From the NCBI RefSeq assembly GCF_900452415.1, contig NZ_UGNX01000001.1, positions 806,001-870,000 on the forward strand: DNA of 64,000 nt. Reading direction: 5' to 3'. A program made the position numbers and the translations under genes. Shown here in pieces: positions 34,304 through 43,637 of the stretch (the stretch's first letter is position 1; each line of letters opens with the position of its first letter). Source of the stretch: Legionella cincinnatiensis (GTDB taxonomy: Bacteria > Pseudomonadota > Gammaproteobacteria > Legionellales > Legionellaceae). Under the pieces are notes generated by a model. The model did no database searches, was not told where the DNA came from, and was given only the letters and a program-made list of their open reading frames with translations.

Positions 34304-36724
34304 TTATTTTTCTATACTTTTTAAATTTTCTATTTGTTTGGGCCAAGTAAAATGAAATACCGCGCCATGATTTTTAGCGGATTCGACCCAGATACTGGAT
34401 CCTTGGGTTTCAACAATTTTTTTGGCGATACTAAGTCCTACTCCACTACTTTCGAAAATATCACGAGGTTGTAACGTTTGAAAAAGCTGAAAAATTCGGT
34501 CCTGGTATGCATGGTCTATTCCAGGTCCATCATCAGCAACAAAAAACTCATAATAGCCTTTTTTTTCAATAACCCCTACTTTAATGTGCCCCTTATGAAG
34601 ATGATGATGTTTTACACTATTATCAATAAGCTCATAAAGTACTTCGTGTAATGGTGTTTTTTCTGCTTTGATAGGAAAAGTGCATCGATCGCAATGAATA
34701 TCGAAATCGTTTGTAGTATCTACTCTATGAGCGACTTTACTTACTAATTCGGGAAAGTTAATGGTTTCAATTTTTGAATGCATCCCCCCGGCCTGAGCAT
34801 ATTTTAATAGCCCATCCAATAAGTTCGACATTCGATAAGCGCGCTTTCTTAAAAAGGATAGGTATTTTCGAGATTGAGGGGTCAACTGGTTTTCCGTATC
34901 TTCTTCAATCCACGAAACAAGATGTTCTATTGCGGGTAATGGTGATTTTAAATCATGAGACGCTAAATAAACAAAACGCTCTAATTCATCTTCTGCATTT
35001 TTAACTAAAACTAAATTTGCAATTCTTGCTTTAAGTTCTCGAGCAGAAAAAGGTTTCGTCATGTAATCTTGAGCACCTTCTTGAAGTATACGCACACGAA
35101 GATCATCATCTGCTTTCGCAGTTACAATCATTATAGGGGTGGAAAGCAAAGAGGGATGCTGTCTTATAGCATGAACCATTTCGATTCCATTCATTTTGGG
35201 CATCATGATATCACTAATAATTACATGAGGAAGTAACTCAATCGCTTTATTTAAACCCTCTTTACCATCTTGAGCATAGATAATGCGATAATCGTTACTT
35301 AGAATTTCACACAAAAACTCATTCATTGCTAAATTATCTTCCACTATTAACACCAGAGGGGAGTTGGCATTTTCTACCCCCTTTGTTTGCAGCACTTTTG
35401 TTTTTTGTTGTTTATTTGCATAATGAGGTATTTCAAGCATTCCTAACGGGGGTTGTTTATGATGCACTAATTGATTTTCTGGTGCTTTTAATGGAATTTG
35501 AATGACAAAAAGTGCACCACCTAATTTTGATTTCTGCACATTAATCGTACCTTTATGTAATTCAACAAAATCTTTTACGATTGCTAGTCCTAAACCCGTA
35601 CCTGCTGAATGATACAAGCTTTCTTCCATTTGAAAGAAACGTTCAAAAATTGCTTCTTTAAATTTTGAAGGAATTCCTGGGCCGTTGTCTTCAATAGAAA
35701 ATTCGGCATGATTCTTTTTTTTATGCAATTTAAGATTGATTTCGCCATGAATTGGATTGAATTTAATTGAGTTGGAGAGTAAGTTAAGGATAATACGCTC
35801 TATTTTTTCGCCATCAATTTGCATAAATAGTTTTTTAGGTAACTCACAAGAGACTCGTAATTCTTTGGCTTCAATATCTGCTTCAAATAAAGACAACACC
35901 TTTTTAATAAGGCGTACAAAATCAATATTGTAATAATTAATTTTTAATTTCGCTGCATCAAATTTTGCAATATCTAATAAATCATTCACATGTTTTGATA
36001 ATAGAAGGGCATTCTCTTTAACTAATTGTAATTTTTTTGTTTGTGAGGCGTTTAACGGTTTATCCCGTAATAATGTATCTATTGGCCCTAAAATTAACAT
36101 CAGTGGTGTGCGTAATTCATGACTAATATTTGCAAAAAACTGCGTTTTCATTTGATCCAGTAAGGCTAAATGGCTATTAACCTCTTGTAATTGTTTATTT
36201 ACCGTCTGAATTTCTTGGGCGCGTTGATAAATTTCAACTTCCATTTCTCCGGCTCGTGTACGAAGTTCTTCCATTGTTTTTAGTTGTTCAGAACGAGATT
36301 TTTTTAATTGGATATATTCTGTGACATCCTCAACTCGATGAATAATATATTTAATTTGATTATGAGTATCTAAAACGGGTAAATTGATTGGACTCCAATA
36401 CCGTTCTTCATATCCTCCTCCTTTTTCTTTAGGACGACGAATATCGTATTTTTGAATTGCCATGGTGTCATAGGTTTTATTTTTTAAAACCCTATTTAAT
36501 GAAGCGCGTAGATTATTTACTCCTGTCGCGTAGGGATCTTCTGGGTTATCTGGGAACGCTTTAAATATATTCTTGCCTATAATTTGTTCTCTAGTAACCA
36601 TAGTAGAGCGCAGATAATTATTGCTGGCCGCAATAATTGTAAAGTTTTTATCTAAAATAAGATAAAGTCCAGGAATCGATTCAAAAATTACTTTAAAATC
36701 AATTTCTCTTTTTGTATTTTCCAT
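34304..36724 (-). CDS. Hybrid sensor histidine kinase: PAS-kinase-receiver-kinase
   Basis: The 806-aa soluble protein has a PAS domain (residues about 8-135) and coiled coil to 190. A first histidine kinase follows (H202 in FANISHELRTPL; N box LLSNSIKFNP; G boxes EDNGPGIP and GTGLGLAIV), then a receiver (D505 in VIISDIMMPKMNG, K557). A second kinase module ends the protein (H590 in LASHDLKSPL; ELIDNSVKHH; DDGPGID; SGVGLSIAKK). Two complete kinase modules around one receiver is uncommon. The second resembles bacteriophytochrome-type kinases. No membrane segments are visible, so it senses a cytoplasmic signal. No partner regulator is adjacent. Confidence 0.93.
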   Translation of the reverse strand: MENTKREIDFKVIFESIPGLYLILDKNFTIIAASNNYLRSTMVTREQIIGKNIFKAFPDNPEDPYATGVNNLRASLNRVLKNKTYDTMAIQKYDIRRPKEKGGGYEERYWSPINLPVLDTHNQIKYIIHRVEDVTEYIQLKKSRSEQLKTMEELRTRAGEMEVEIYQRAQEIQTVNKQLQEVNSHLALLDQMKTQFFANISHELRTPLMLILGPIDTLLRDKPLNASQTKKLQLVKENALLLSKHVNDLLDIAKFDAAKLKINYYNIDFVRLIKKVLSLFEADIEAKELRVSCELPKKLFMQIDGEKIERIILNLLSNSIKFNPIHGEINLKLHKKKNHAEFSIEDNGPGIPSKFKEAIFERFFQMEESLYHSAGTGLGLAIVKDFVELHKGTINVQKSKLGGALFVIQIPLKAPENQLVHHKQPPLGMLEIPHYANKQQKTKVLQTKGVENANSPLVLIVEDNLAMNEFLCEILSNDYRIIYAQDGKEGLNKAIELLPHVIISDIMMPKMNGIEMVHAIRQHPSLLSTPIMIVTAKADDDLRVRILQEGAQDYMTKPFSARELKARIANLVLVKNAEDELERFVYLASHDLKSPLPAIEHLVSWIEEDTENQLTPQSRKYLSFLRKRAYRMSNLLDGLLKYAQAGGMHSKIETINFPELVSKVAHRVDTTNDFDIHCDRCTFPIKAEKTPLHEVLYELIDNSVKHHHLHKGHIKVGVIEKKGYYEFFVADDGPGIDHAYQDRIFQLFQTLQPRDIFESSGVGLSIAKKIVETQGSSIWVESAKNHGAVFHFTWPKQIENLKSIEK

Positions 36725-36881
36725 CTGCTTGACCTCTTATTCCATATATTTTTAAAGTATAAAATATTTACAATATTTTTAAAGTAAATGCAGATTGATG
36801 GTTGGATGGATTTATTGAAACCAGAGAAAATTTTTTGGAGTAATTAGCAGTTGGCCAGGATTTTAAATGTAATTTGCCATA

Positions 36882-36906
36882 AGCTCGGAGCGTTTTGCTC
36901 CGAGCT
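36882..36906 (-). terminator. Terminator hairpin after the 81-aa gene
   Basis: AGCTCGGAGC and GCTCCGAGCT form a perfect 10-bp GC-rich stem with a 5-nt loop (GTTTT on plus), 6 bp after the stop of the minus-strand gene. Confidence 0.6.
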
Positions 36907-36912
36907 GATACT

Positions 36913-37158
36913 TTATCTTGCAGGAACTTCTTTCCACCAATTTGTTTTGGTTTCTGTTGCCCAGTGCCCGTCACGCATTCGAGCAACGAAGGCCTCAGCT
37001 TTTTCAGGAGATGATGTTTTTGGATCTAATTGAATGCACCAATCCCATTCACCTGTTGTAGACCACATCCTTTGTACGCCATCCCATTTTGCCATTTCAT
37101 TCATAGCAGACATAGGTTTGTTACTTTTCATAAAAATTACACTATTCCATGCATCCAT
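36913..37158 (-). CDS. Small conserved-type protein, 81 aa
   Basis: The protein has a compact alpha/beta pattern: WNSVIFMKSNKP, MAKWDGVQRMWSTTGEWDWC, IQLDPKTSSPEKAEAFVARM and WATETKTNWWKEV. The regular beta-alpha-beta order and the many Trp residues suggest a small dimeric alpha-beta barrel (AsnC-ligand or Dabb-like), but I cannot name a family. It has its own terminator and a hairpin upstream, so it is probably a single-gene unit. Confidence 0.65.
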   Translation of the reverse strand: MDAWNSVIFMKSNKPMSAMNEMAKWDGVQRMWSTTGEWDWCIQLDPKTSSPEKAEAFVARMRDGHWATETKTNWWKEVPAR

Positions 37159-37189
37159 TATTACTATCCTTATAAAAAATTTTGTTTAA

Positions 37190-37217
37190 AATAAGCTTGA
37201 AATAATTCAAGCTTATT
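37190..37217 (-). terminator. Terminator hairpin after the Nudix-like gene
   Basis: AATAAGCTTGAA-ATAA-TTCAAGCTTATT is a perfect 12-bp stem with a 4-nt loop. On the minus strand the stem is followed by TTAAACAAAATTTTTT. It lies between the gene ending at 37346 and the one starting at 37158. Confidence 0.6.
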
Positions 37218-37345
37218 AAGAATAGAATACTTCTAGAATTCTTTCCATGGATCTCATAACTTTTTATGATCAATTGTACTATGGAGAAAGTATTCTTAAA
37301 TGTTCACGCCACGCCAGCTAATAATTCCTTCCCTAAATTCAAAAA

Positions 37346-38677
37346 TTAGGTGACCTCAGAGACAATGGCTTTGCGGGCTACATCAAATTGGTCATTATCC
37401 CAGACAGTGCTTATTTGTAATCTATGATTATCCAAAGCTTCATTGTAGGCTGCTAACCCAATTAATAGATGAGAAAATTTAATTTTTTTAAACTGGGCTA
37501 TACTTTCAAGCAAAGTCAATCGTTCAATTTCCGCTCCGCTAATATCATCTCCCAACTCATCGTTGACACCATTGAATTTTTCCTCAAACCACTCTTCTAA
37601 AGGGTGGTTGAATATAAAGACGTGTGATATTTGAAAACCACCTGCAGCACGTGCATCAAGGTATTGTTTTATATTTATGCATTTTGCGTTTTTATTGGTG
37701 TATGCAACAGCTTGTGCGAATAAAGGAGTGAGCTCAAAGGTTTGCGCTTGCATTAGGGCACGTAATTCGATTAATGATTTTCTTCCATGGTCATTCTTTT
37801 CATTCTCTTTTTGTTCATCGATTGCATTTATAATATCGCGCAGACATTGAGCATTTGTATTCTTATCTTTAATTATTTTTTTTAAGATTTTTTGGAAATT
37901 ATCAGGTAACGATTTGGCTTGTTGACGGTCTAATACTTCTAATAAACGTTGGTCAAATATAGTTTTATCCAATTCATTATATAATGGCGCAGCTTTTATA
38001 TAAAGATTGGCATGTTCTTCTTCCAAATGCTCTTCAAGCATTTTATACGTCAACTCCTCTATGGTGGGGGCGCTTGTTTCAACCATACCCCCACCGGGTA
38101 ATTGATAGAGGCCATGGCGTTTTGCAAAACGAATTTGTCCTTTTGCATTGACACTTATCCTATCTACAGATTCATTGAAGAGCTTCCTCAACATTTGAAT
38201 TTGAATGGGATATAATTGATTTGTTGGTGGGTTATTAATATCCAGTTGCTCTAAATTAAAGACATTTGCTTTTCCAATTTTTTTAAGATGATCTTTTTGT
38301 GCGCTACGGAATTTTTCCCAAGTTTCAGGGGTATATTCAGAGATCGGTTTTTTTAATCTCATTTGTCCTGGTGAACCAAATTCAAACCAATCGCATAATT
38401 CAGCATCTAAGTCCATTTTATAGAAATCAAACAAAATATCAAAAAATTGTTGATTTTCCATTCGATTCAAAATGTCGGCATAGTTAATTAATGTTGCAGT
38501 ATAAGATAATACTTTATAATGTTCCTTCGCTTCATCTTTGGATATTATTTCTCCAGATAATTTTTGTACGCCAGTAATTGCATCAAGCAATATATCTTTT
38601 CGTGTTAGAGCATGTGCATTTTTATATTGGAGCAATATTGGTTCAATATCACTAAATAATGGTAACTGAGAAGACAT
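37346..38677 (-). CDS. Effector-like protein with a degenerate Nudix segment, 443 aa
   Basis: There is no signal peptide or membrane segment. Around residues 188-225 the sequence GLYQLPGGGMVETSAPTIEE followed by LTYKMLEEHLEEEH looks like a Nudix box (GLWxLPGGGVExGE...REL.EE), but the spacing is expanded and the REUxEE core is changed to HLEEEH, so pyrophosphohydrolase activity is doubtful. The flanking regions are helical and unlike known families. The ATG at 38677 has a strong site, GGAGGAGT, upstream. An in-frame start at 38752 would overlap the next gene. Confidence 0.7.
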   Translation of the reverse strand: MSSQLPLFSDIEPILLQYKNAHALTRKDILLDAITGVQKLSGEIISKDEAKEHYKVLSYTATLINYADILNRMENQQFFDILFDFYKMDLDAELCDWFEFGSPGQMRLKKPISEYTPETWEKFRSAQKDHLKKIGKANVFNLEQLDINNPPTNQLYPIQIQMLRKLFNESVDRISVNAKGQIRFAKRHGLYQLPGGGMVETSAPTIEELTYKMLEEHLEEEHANLYIKAAPLYNELDKTIFDQRLLEVLDRQQAKSLPDNFQKILKKIIKDKNTNAQCLRDIINAIDEQKENEKNDHGRKSLIELRALMQAQTFELTPLFAQAVAYTNKNAKCINIKQYLDARAAGGFQISHVFIFNHPLEEWFEEKFNGVNDELGDDISGAEIERLTLLESIAQFKKIKFSHLLIGLAAYNEALDNHRLQISTVWDNDQFDVARKAIVSEVT

Positions 38678-38744
38678 ATTTACTCCTCCATGTAGATACC
38701 TAATAAGTCGTATTAGGGTTTGAAATAAAGGATGGCATAATACG

Positions 38745-39065
38745 TTAAGCATTTGCTCGAGCAGGGAAAAAAATAAGATGTTCTTTTTTTATTATTGTAG
38801 TTAAATATTCTAAAGTTCCAGCAACTTTTTCGGGTTCATCAAAAAACTCAATGATTATAGGAAGAGAAAAAGGTACCTCTAAAAAAGAACTATTATGGAC
38901 ATTTGTTTCACCAAAGCCACTAATAGCACGAAAAACGCTTATTCCACGAATTTTAGCTTCATTTTGTAGATACTTTAAAATAGAAGGAATATTTTCGGCT
39001 CGTTCTAAAGTATAAATTCGTACAACTGTAATTTCTACGGTTGGAATCTTAATTTCATTTATCAT
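38745..39065 (-). CDS. DUF190 family protein (PII-like fold)
   Basis: The 106-aa protein matches DUF190: VVRIYTLERAENIPSILKYL, then RGISVFRAISGFGET, and LPIIIEFFDEPEKVAGTLEY. These small proteins adopt a PII-like ferredoxin fold and are often next to CrcB fluoride channels, but none is seen here. The Nudix-like gene begins 68 bp downstream on the same strand. GGGAGAG precedes the ATG. Confidence 0.85.
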   Translation of the reverse strand: MINEIKIPTVEITVVRIYTLERAENIPSILKYLQNEAKIRGISVFRAISGFGETNVHNSSFLEVPFSLPIIIEFFDEPEKVAGTLEYLTTIIKKEHLIFFPARANA

Positions 39066-39312
39066 GCTCTCTCCCTTATACAGCCTCTAATGATTGTCCC
39101 ATAATCTTCATTAAGTATAACAATATAAGAGTTTATTTAAGATAACTTTAAAATAAAAATAAGTTTCTTAAAGCGCATATGCAAAATTATCGCATGCTTT
39201 ATAATACGTTGTTTGCAGTGGTTTTGGAAAAAATTGCTATTTACTGTAAAGTTAATGTTTATTTGAAGTAGCGAAAATTTTAATCTGCATCAATGAGCTA
39301 AAAAGGTATTTC

Positions 39313-40323
39313 ATGAAAAGGATATTTAAAGTCTCAAAAAATGAGATTAATTTACCTGTCATTGTGATTGTTATCAGTGTATTAATTGGTATTTATCATA
39401 TTTTTTCTTATTTGATTCCTTTTACAAGCCATGCTTTCGTTGTGACTAATGTCACACCTGTTGCCGCAGATGTTTCCGGTTTCATTACTAAGATTTATGT
39501 ACATAATGGGAGTATTGTTAAAAAAGATCAGCCTTTGTTTGAGGTTTATCAGAAACCTTATCGTTTAACTTATGAATATGCAAAAGCACGGCATGAAGAA
39601 GCAATAGAATCTCTCAAAGTGATTGATCGCCAAACGCAAAAAACGGAAACATTATTAGCTGCTGCAAAATATGCTTACGAAAAAGCCAAATTTGAATACC
39701 AATTAAAAAAAGCGCCTAGTGTACGTGAGGCTTTGTCAAAACTTGAAGTGCGCACGCTTGATTATGATTTACATTCGCTTGAACAGAAGATGGATTCACT
39801 GAAAAAACAAATTGCTATTGAAGATCAGCAAATTATTCAACAAAGAAAACTCATTAAAGCACTCAACGCAGAAAAACATAATGCTCGCGTTAATCTTGAT
39901 TTAACTACAGTCAGAGCTCCGGCCGATGGAGTCGTTGATAATCTTTATATTGGTCCAGGAACACCCGTTAAAATTCATGAACCTTTATTCTCATTTATCG
40001 ATACGTCAAAGTGGTGGGTACAGGCAAACTTATATGAAACTGACTTACGGCGAGTAAGGCCTGGCGATAAGGTGTACATAATGCTGCGTATGTATTATTT
40101 TAATAAAATCTTTCATGGACGGATAGTCAATACTATATGGGCGGCGGACCGGCAAACAACAGATCCACGCACGCAACAACAAAAAGTGGGTAGCAACAAT
40201 CAATGGCTTTTGGAGCCTCAACGTTTTCCAATTCAGATAGAAATTCTTGATCCAGATCCTAAATATCCTCTTCATCCTGGTGCCAGTGCTTATGTTTATA
40301 TCAAAACTCACTCACATCATTGA
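39313..40323 (+). CDS. Membrane-fusion protein of an efflux pump (HlyD/EmrA/AaeA type)
   Basis: The 336-aa protein has one N-terminal transmembrane helix (LPVIVIVISVLIGIYHIFSY). A biotinyl-lipoyl half (VAADVSGFITKIYVHNGSIV) leads into a long alpha-helical hairpin (about residues 95-195), then the second lipoyl half (TTVRAPADGVVDNLYIGPGT) and beta-barrel domains. It is the periplasmic adaptor connecting an inner-membrane transporter to an outer-membrane channel. It is the first gene of a four-gene operon; the next gene overlaps its end in another frame. AAAGGTATT precedes the ATG. Confidence 0.92.
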   Translation: MKRIFKVSKNEINLPVIVIVISVLIGIYHIFSYLIPFTSHAFVVTNVTPVAADVSGFITKIYVHNGSIVKKDQPLFEVYQKPYRLTYEYAKARHEEAIESLKVIDRQTQKTETLLAAAKYAYEKAKFEYQLKKAPSVREALSKLEVRTLDYDLHSLEQKMDSLKKQIAIEDQQIIQQRKLIKALNAEKHNARVNLDLTTVRAPADGVVDNLYIGPGTPVKIHEPLFSFIDTSKWWVQANLYETDLRRVRPGDKVYIMLRMYYFNKIFHGRIVNTIWAADRQTTDPRTQQQKVGSNNQWLLEPQRFPIQIEILDPDPKYPLHPGASAYVYIKTHSHH

Positions 40324-41194
40324 AGTTTATGATCCATATGGGAATCATCGCGTAAATGGAATGAAAGCTACTTATGTTTTGTTGATTCTATTTGCGGTTA
40401 ACTTTGTTTTTTCCATTCCTAACCCTTACTTTTATTATTTTTATATTCCTCTAACAGCAATGGCTGCCGAAGTTGTTGGCGAAACTATGAAGAAAAAAAA
40501 CTTACTGCTTTTTTATTGTATATTATGGTCTGCTATTAGTGCGTTTTTCTTTGATATTTTTTCTATTACCCCTTTTTTTCCTATTCTTGCATTTTTTTAT
40601 TCTTTTCTGCTGTATTTAATTGCCATTAAAAGCAGAATGCATACCATTGTTATTGCACCCGTTGCATTAAGTTTAGGTGCTTATTCTTTATTGTATGGAG
40701 AGATTAATACCAGTTTTTATGCAATCTTAAATAATTGCTTAAACACGTTCATTGCAATGGCAGTAGTTTTTGCTGCATTAGCTTTTTTTCCTCGCAGCTA
40801 TTATTATCGTCTGTGGTTAAGAGCATTATTATTATTGATGGCACAAATTACGGAGCATTTATCCTTAATGGTTGCAAATCAAAGAATTGTTTTTGATCCA
40901 GTCCGCGGCCATACGACCCATTTAGTACGCTATACAAGAATGTTACCTCGTTCTTTTCCACTGCGTTCGATTTGGAAGATTAATTTACTGATGAATCAAT
41001 TGCATTTATTAGTTTGTGTTACTGAGGCAGAGGCAATTATGATGGATAGTGAAAAGATTAACTTATTTATTCAAAAGCTCCATGTTTTTAAACAAGCAGT
41101 TGAAAAAGAACGGCCTTGTGATTTAGCCCCAACGCCTTGGGTCATTTTAAATAAATTAGTACATTCTTGGAATTATCTGTGTTTAAAAATATAG
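40292..41194 (+). CDS. FUSC-type permease, first subunit
   Basis: The protein of up to 300 aa starts near the conserved VYDPYGNHRVNGMKATYVLL segment, followed by six hydrophobic helices (about residues 40-190 from the ATG at 40292) and a soluble C-terminal helical part. This is the N-terminal half layout of aromatic-acid exporters of the AaeB/FUSC group. The true start is uncertain: ATG 40292 overlaps the adaptor gene by 32 bp, and ATG 40361 would remove the YDPYG motif. Together with the next gene it makes a two-subunit permease. Confidence 0.8.
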   Translation: MFISKLTHIIEVYDPYGNHRVNGMKATYVLLILFAVNFVFSIPNPYFYYFYIPLTAMAAEVVGETMKKKNLLLFYCILWSAISAFFFDIFSITPFFPILAFFYSFLLYLIAIKSRMHTIVIAPVALSLGAYSLLYGEINTSFYAILNNCLNTFIAMAVVFAALAFFPRSYYYRLWLRALLLLMAQITEHLSLMVANQRIVFDPVRGHTTHLVRYTRMLPRSFPLRSIWKINLLMNQLHLLVCVTEAEAIMMDSEKINLFIQKLHVFKQAVEKERPCDLAPTPWVILNKLVHSWNYLCLKI

Positions 41195-42024
41195 ATTATC
41201 GAAAAACGCGAGCATTACAGATTTGCCTTGTTTTTGCCACAGCTTTGGCCGTTCAGCGGCTAATGGGATATTCCCATGCTGGATGGATAGGTTTTGCTGT
41301 AATGATGATTTATGCAGGTTTTGATAAGGGGGCAAGCTTATTACGTACTACCCACCGATTCTGGGGGGCTGTTTTGGGATTGCTCCTTTCTTATTTTTTG
41401 TGGGTTATGGGACAAATAGATTTTCGTTTAATCTTGATTGTTATTCCTTTTATTGTATTTATGGCTTACTTTTCTTTAGGTAAACTTTATGCATTTCCAA
41501 CTATTTTTACCGTGACTTTGACCTCATTAGGCACTGATTATTATGGGGGAAATAATTATGCTGTTCCTAATTTCTTTTTTGACTATCTATTGTCCACCGT
41601 CGTTGCTTTTTTATTGTGTTTCATGTTTGAGTTTTTCGTATTTCGGGGTAGCCAATTATCACGCAAATTTTATCTTGATTTGCAAAAAAGAATTATTACA
41701 CGTTTAAATAAGCTCTTTCATATAGTAATCCAACGACCAATGCGCGATAGTAGTTATTTACACGTAAGTATTGAATTAAACACAAATATATTGGATTTGT
41801 ATGCCTTTGTTGATGCAGCAAAACATGAGACGCATCCAGAAATAAATTTTCTTGAGGAGTTGTCTTTTTTTAGCTCTGTGGTGCAACAAGCCTATCATAA
41901 TATACGTAGACTATTCATTTTATCACCTCATCGTAATGAGTTGTTGGAATTAGAAACTCAAAACATACTCGAGCAACTTGCTCGGGAAAACCAAAGCCAA
42001 AGGATAAAATACATTGGAGAGTAA
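41179..42024 (+). CDS. FUSC-type permease, second subunit
   Basis: The 281-aa protein has four to six hydrophobic helices in its first 160 residues: ALQICLVFATALAVQRLMGY, then HAGWIGFAVMMIYAG, FWGAVLGLLLSYFLW and LILIVIPFIVFMAYFSLG. The first includes the FUSC pattern ending near a conserved Trp. A soluble helical tail follows. The GTG at 41179 follows GGAATT and overlaps the previous gene by 16 bp; a TTG at 41167 is possible. In many homologues this unit and the previous one are a single chain, so here the pump seems split. Confidence 0.8.
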   Translation: MFKNIDYRKTRALQICLVFATALAVQRLMGYSHAGWIGFAVMMIYAGFDKGASLLRTTHRFWGAVLGLLLSYFLWVMGQIDFRLILIVIPFIVFMAYFSLGKLYAFPTIFTVTLTSLGTDYYGGNNYAVPNFFFDYLLSTVVAFLLCFMFEFFVFRGSQLSRKFYLDLQKRIITRLNKLFHIVIQRPMRDSSYLHVSIELNTNILDLYAFVDAAKHETHPEINFLEELSFFSSVVQQAYHNIRRLFILSPHRNELLELETQNILEQLARENQSQRIKYIGE

Positions 42025-42025
42025 A

Positions 42026-43402
42026 TTGATAAGGACAATTGGCTTACTCACTTTGAGTTTCATTTTAAGCTCTTGCACGCGGCATGCCCAAAATCCTGTA
42101 CTAGTGGTTCCCGATCAGTGGGCTGCTAAAGATACCCATTACATGAATTCCAATGAAAACCTACCTTGTTTTGCATGGTGGCAACAATTTAAAGATCCTA
42201 ATTTAGATTCATTCATTGATAGAGGTTTAATTTATAATAATGACATTAACGTCGCTGTTGCTCATATCGAAGCAGCTCAAGGTGAATTAAGGCGTGTACA
42301 GTTGAATTGGATTCCTGACGTTACTGGAAATGCGGGTTATTCTTCATTTCCTTATCTAGGTTTTCCAGGGGTTTTGCTCACTGTAGTGCCTACTTATACT
42401 CTTAATATTTTTAAACAGATTAAAGAACAACAAAAAGCCAAATATGAATTAAAAGCGACAAAAGCAATATATCATGGTGTTCGACTGGCCGTGATAAGTC
42501 AGATTGTCAGCAATTATTTTAATTATTTGAGCCAGATAGAACGCTTAACGTTGCTGCAGGCTTTGGAGCAGGATCTTTCTAAACTCATTACGATTGCCCA
42601 GACTATGTATCAAGGTGGTTTATATGCTCGAACTGAAATAGATCTCGCTAAAACTGAGCTTTCTTTAATCCAAGCGAAAGAGCGCGTAGTACAACAAAAT
42701 ATTGTGGTTCATGAAAATGCTTTGCATTATTTATTAGATGAAAATCCAGATAAGATTTTCGTGAGTCGTCGTTTCAAGGATTTAAATGGTCAAAAAATGA
42801 TTATTGGTGCTCTTCCAATAAATATCATTGAAAATCGACCTGATATGGAGCAAGCGAGACAAGAGTTATTTGCCGTTAATGCAGGGATTGGTATTGCTTT
42901 TGCTCATTTATTACCGACAATTAACTTAGCAATGGCTCGAGGTGAAATTGCTAAAGTTGAAAATGGCGGGCAACTAGGCCAGGCGATTCATTTTAACCAA
43001 GCTATTGTTGAAGTTCCATTTTTAAGAGCATCGACGTATGGACAATTAGCCAAAGCTAAAGGATTGGATAAAGCTTCTTATTATCGATATAGCGATACCT
43101 TGCGCAAAGTGCTTAGGGATGTAACTAATGATTTGTCGGCTCATGAATTGTATACCAACCGCCTTAATGATGTACTAAAAGCAGAACGAGAACTCACTAA
43201 TGCTTATCGTTTAAACCAGACTTTATATCAGAGAGGAATTATCAGTCACCTGAGTTTGATCAAAGAAAAAGTGAGGCTAGACGAACTGGCTATTGACGTC
43301 AATCAACATAAGTTAGAGCAATTAATTACTGTTGTTAATTTGTATCAAGATTTAGCAGCTGGATATAATTATATTCCTAGGTGTTTTAACAACAAACCCT
43401 AA
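42026..43402 (+). CDS. Outer-membrane efflux lipoprotein (NodT/OprM type)
   Basis: The 458-aa protein has a lipoprotein signal with lipobox LSSC (Cys about residue 17). It has the TolC-family duplication: two halves, each with long periplasmic helices (for example NVAVAHIEAAQGELRRVQLN and IENRPDMEQARQELFAVNAG, the RPD motif typical of NodT/OprM). It forms the outer-membrane exit duct for the pump. The TTG at 42026 is placed after GGAGAG, 2 bp past the previous stop, so translation is likely coupled. Confidence 0.92.
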   Translation: MIRTIGLLTLSFILSSCTRHAQNPVLVVPDQWAAKDTHYMNSNENLPCFAWWQQFKDPNLDSFIDRGLIYNNDINVAVAHIEAAQGELRRVQLNWIPDVTGNAGYSSFPYLGFPGVLLTVVPTYTLNIFKQIKEQQKAKYELKATKAIYHGVRLAVISQIVSNYFNYLSQIERLTLLQALEQDLSKLITIAQTMYQGGLYARTEIDLAKTELSLIQAKERVVQQNIVVHENALHYLLDENPDKIFVSRRFKDLNGQKMIIGALPINIIENRPDMEQARQELFAVNAGIGIAFAHLLPTINLAMARGEIAKVENGGQLGQAIHFNQAIVEVPFLRASTYGQLAKAKGLDKASYYRYSDTLRKVLRDVTNDLSAHELYTNRLNDVLKAERELTNAYRLNQTLYQRGIISHLSLIKEKVRLDELAIDVNQHKLEQLITVVNLYQDLAAGYNYIPRCFNNKP

Positions 43403-43637
43403 TCGCTATGGCTAGGCTTAAGTGATTCACTTCCTGCATTTATATACCGACATTGGTGCTAAATATTGTTATTCCTTTAATGAGCAAAACAAGATTGTAA
43501 GCTAAGGATATATGTCAACAGCCTTTAGTGAAAATTATTTAAAATTTAAGTACTTATTCACTGAATGTTCTTATAGACAGAGATGAAGGTATTGTGCAAA
43601 ATTAAGAGTTCTACCCTTAGCAAAGGATGCTATAATC
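43403..43637. other. Intergenic region between efflux operon and fadL-type gene
   Basis: About 235 bp with no gene seen; the promoter of the FadL-type gene should lie here. Confidence 0.3.

Noticed and set aside
36851-37033. 60-codon plus-strand frame opposite the 81-aa gene
   Set aside because: It overlaps the real minus-strand gene and its terminator.
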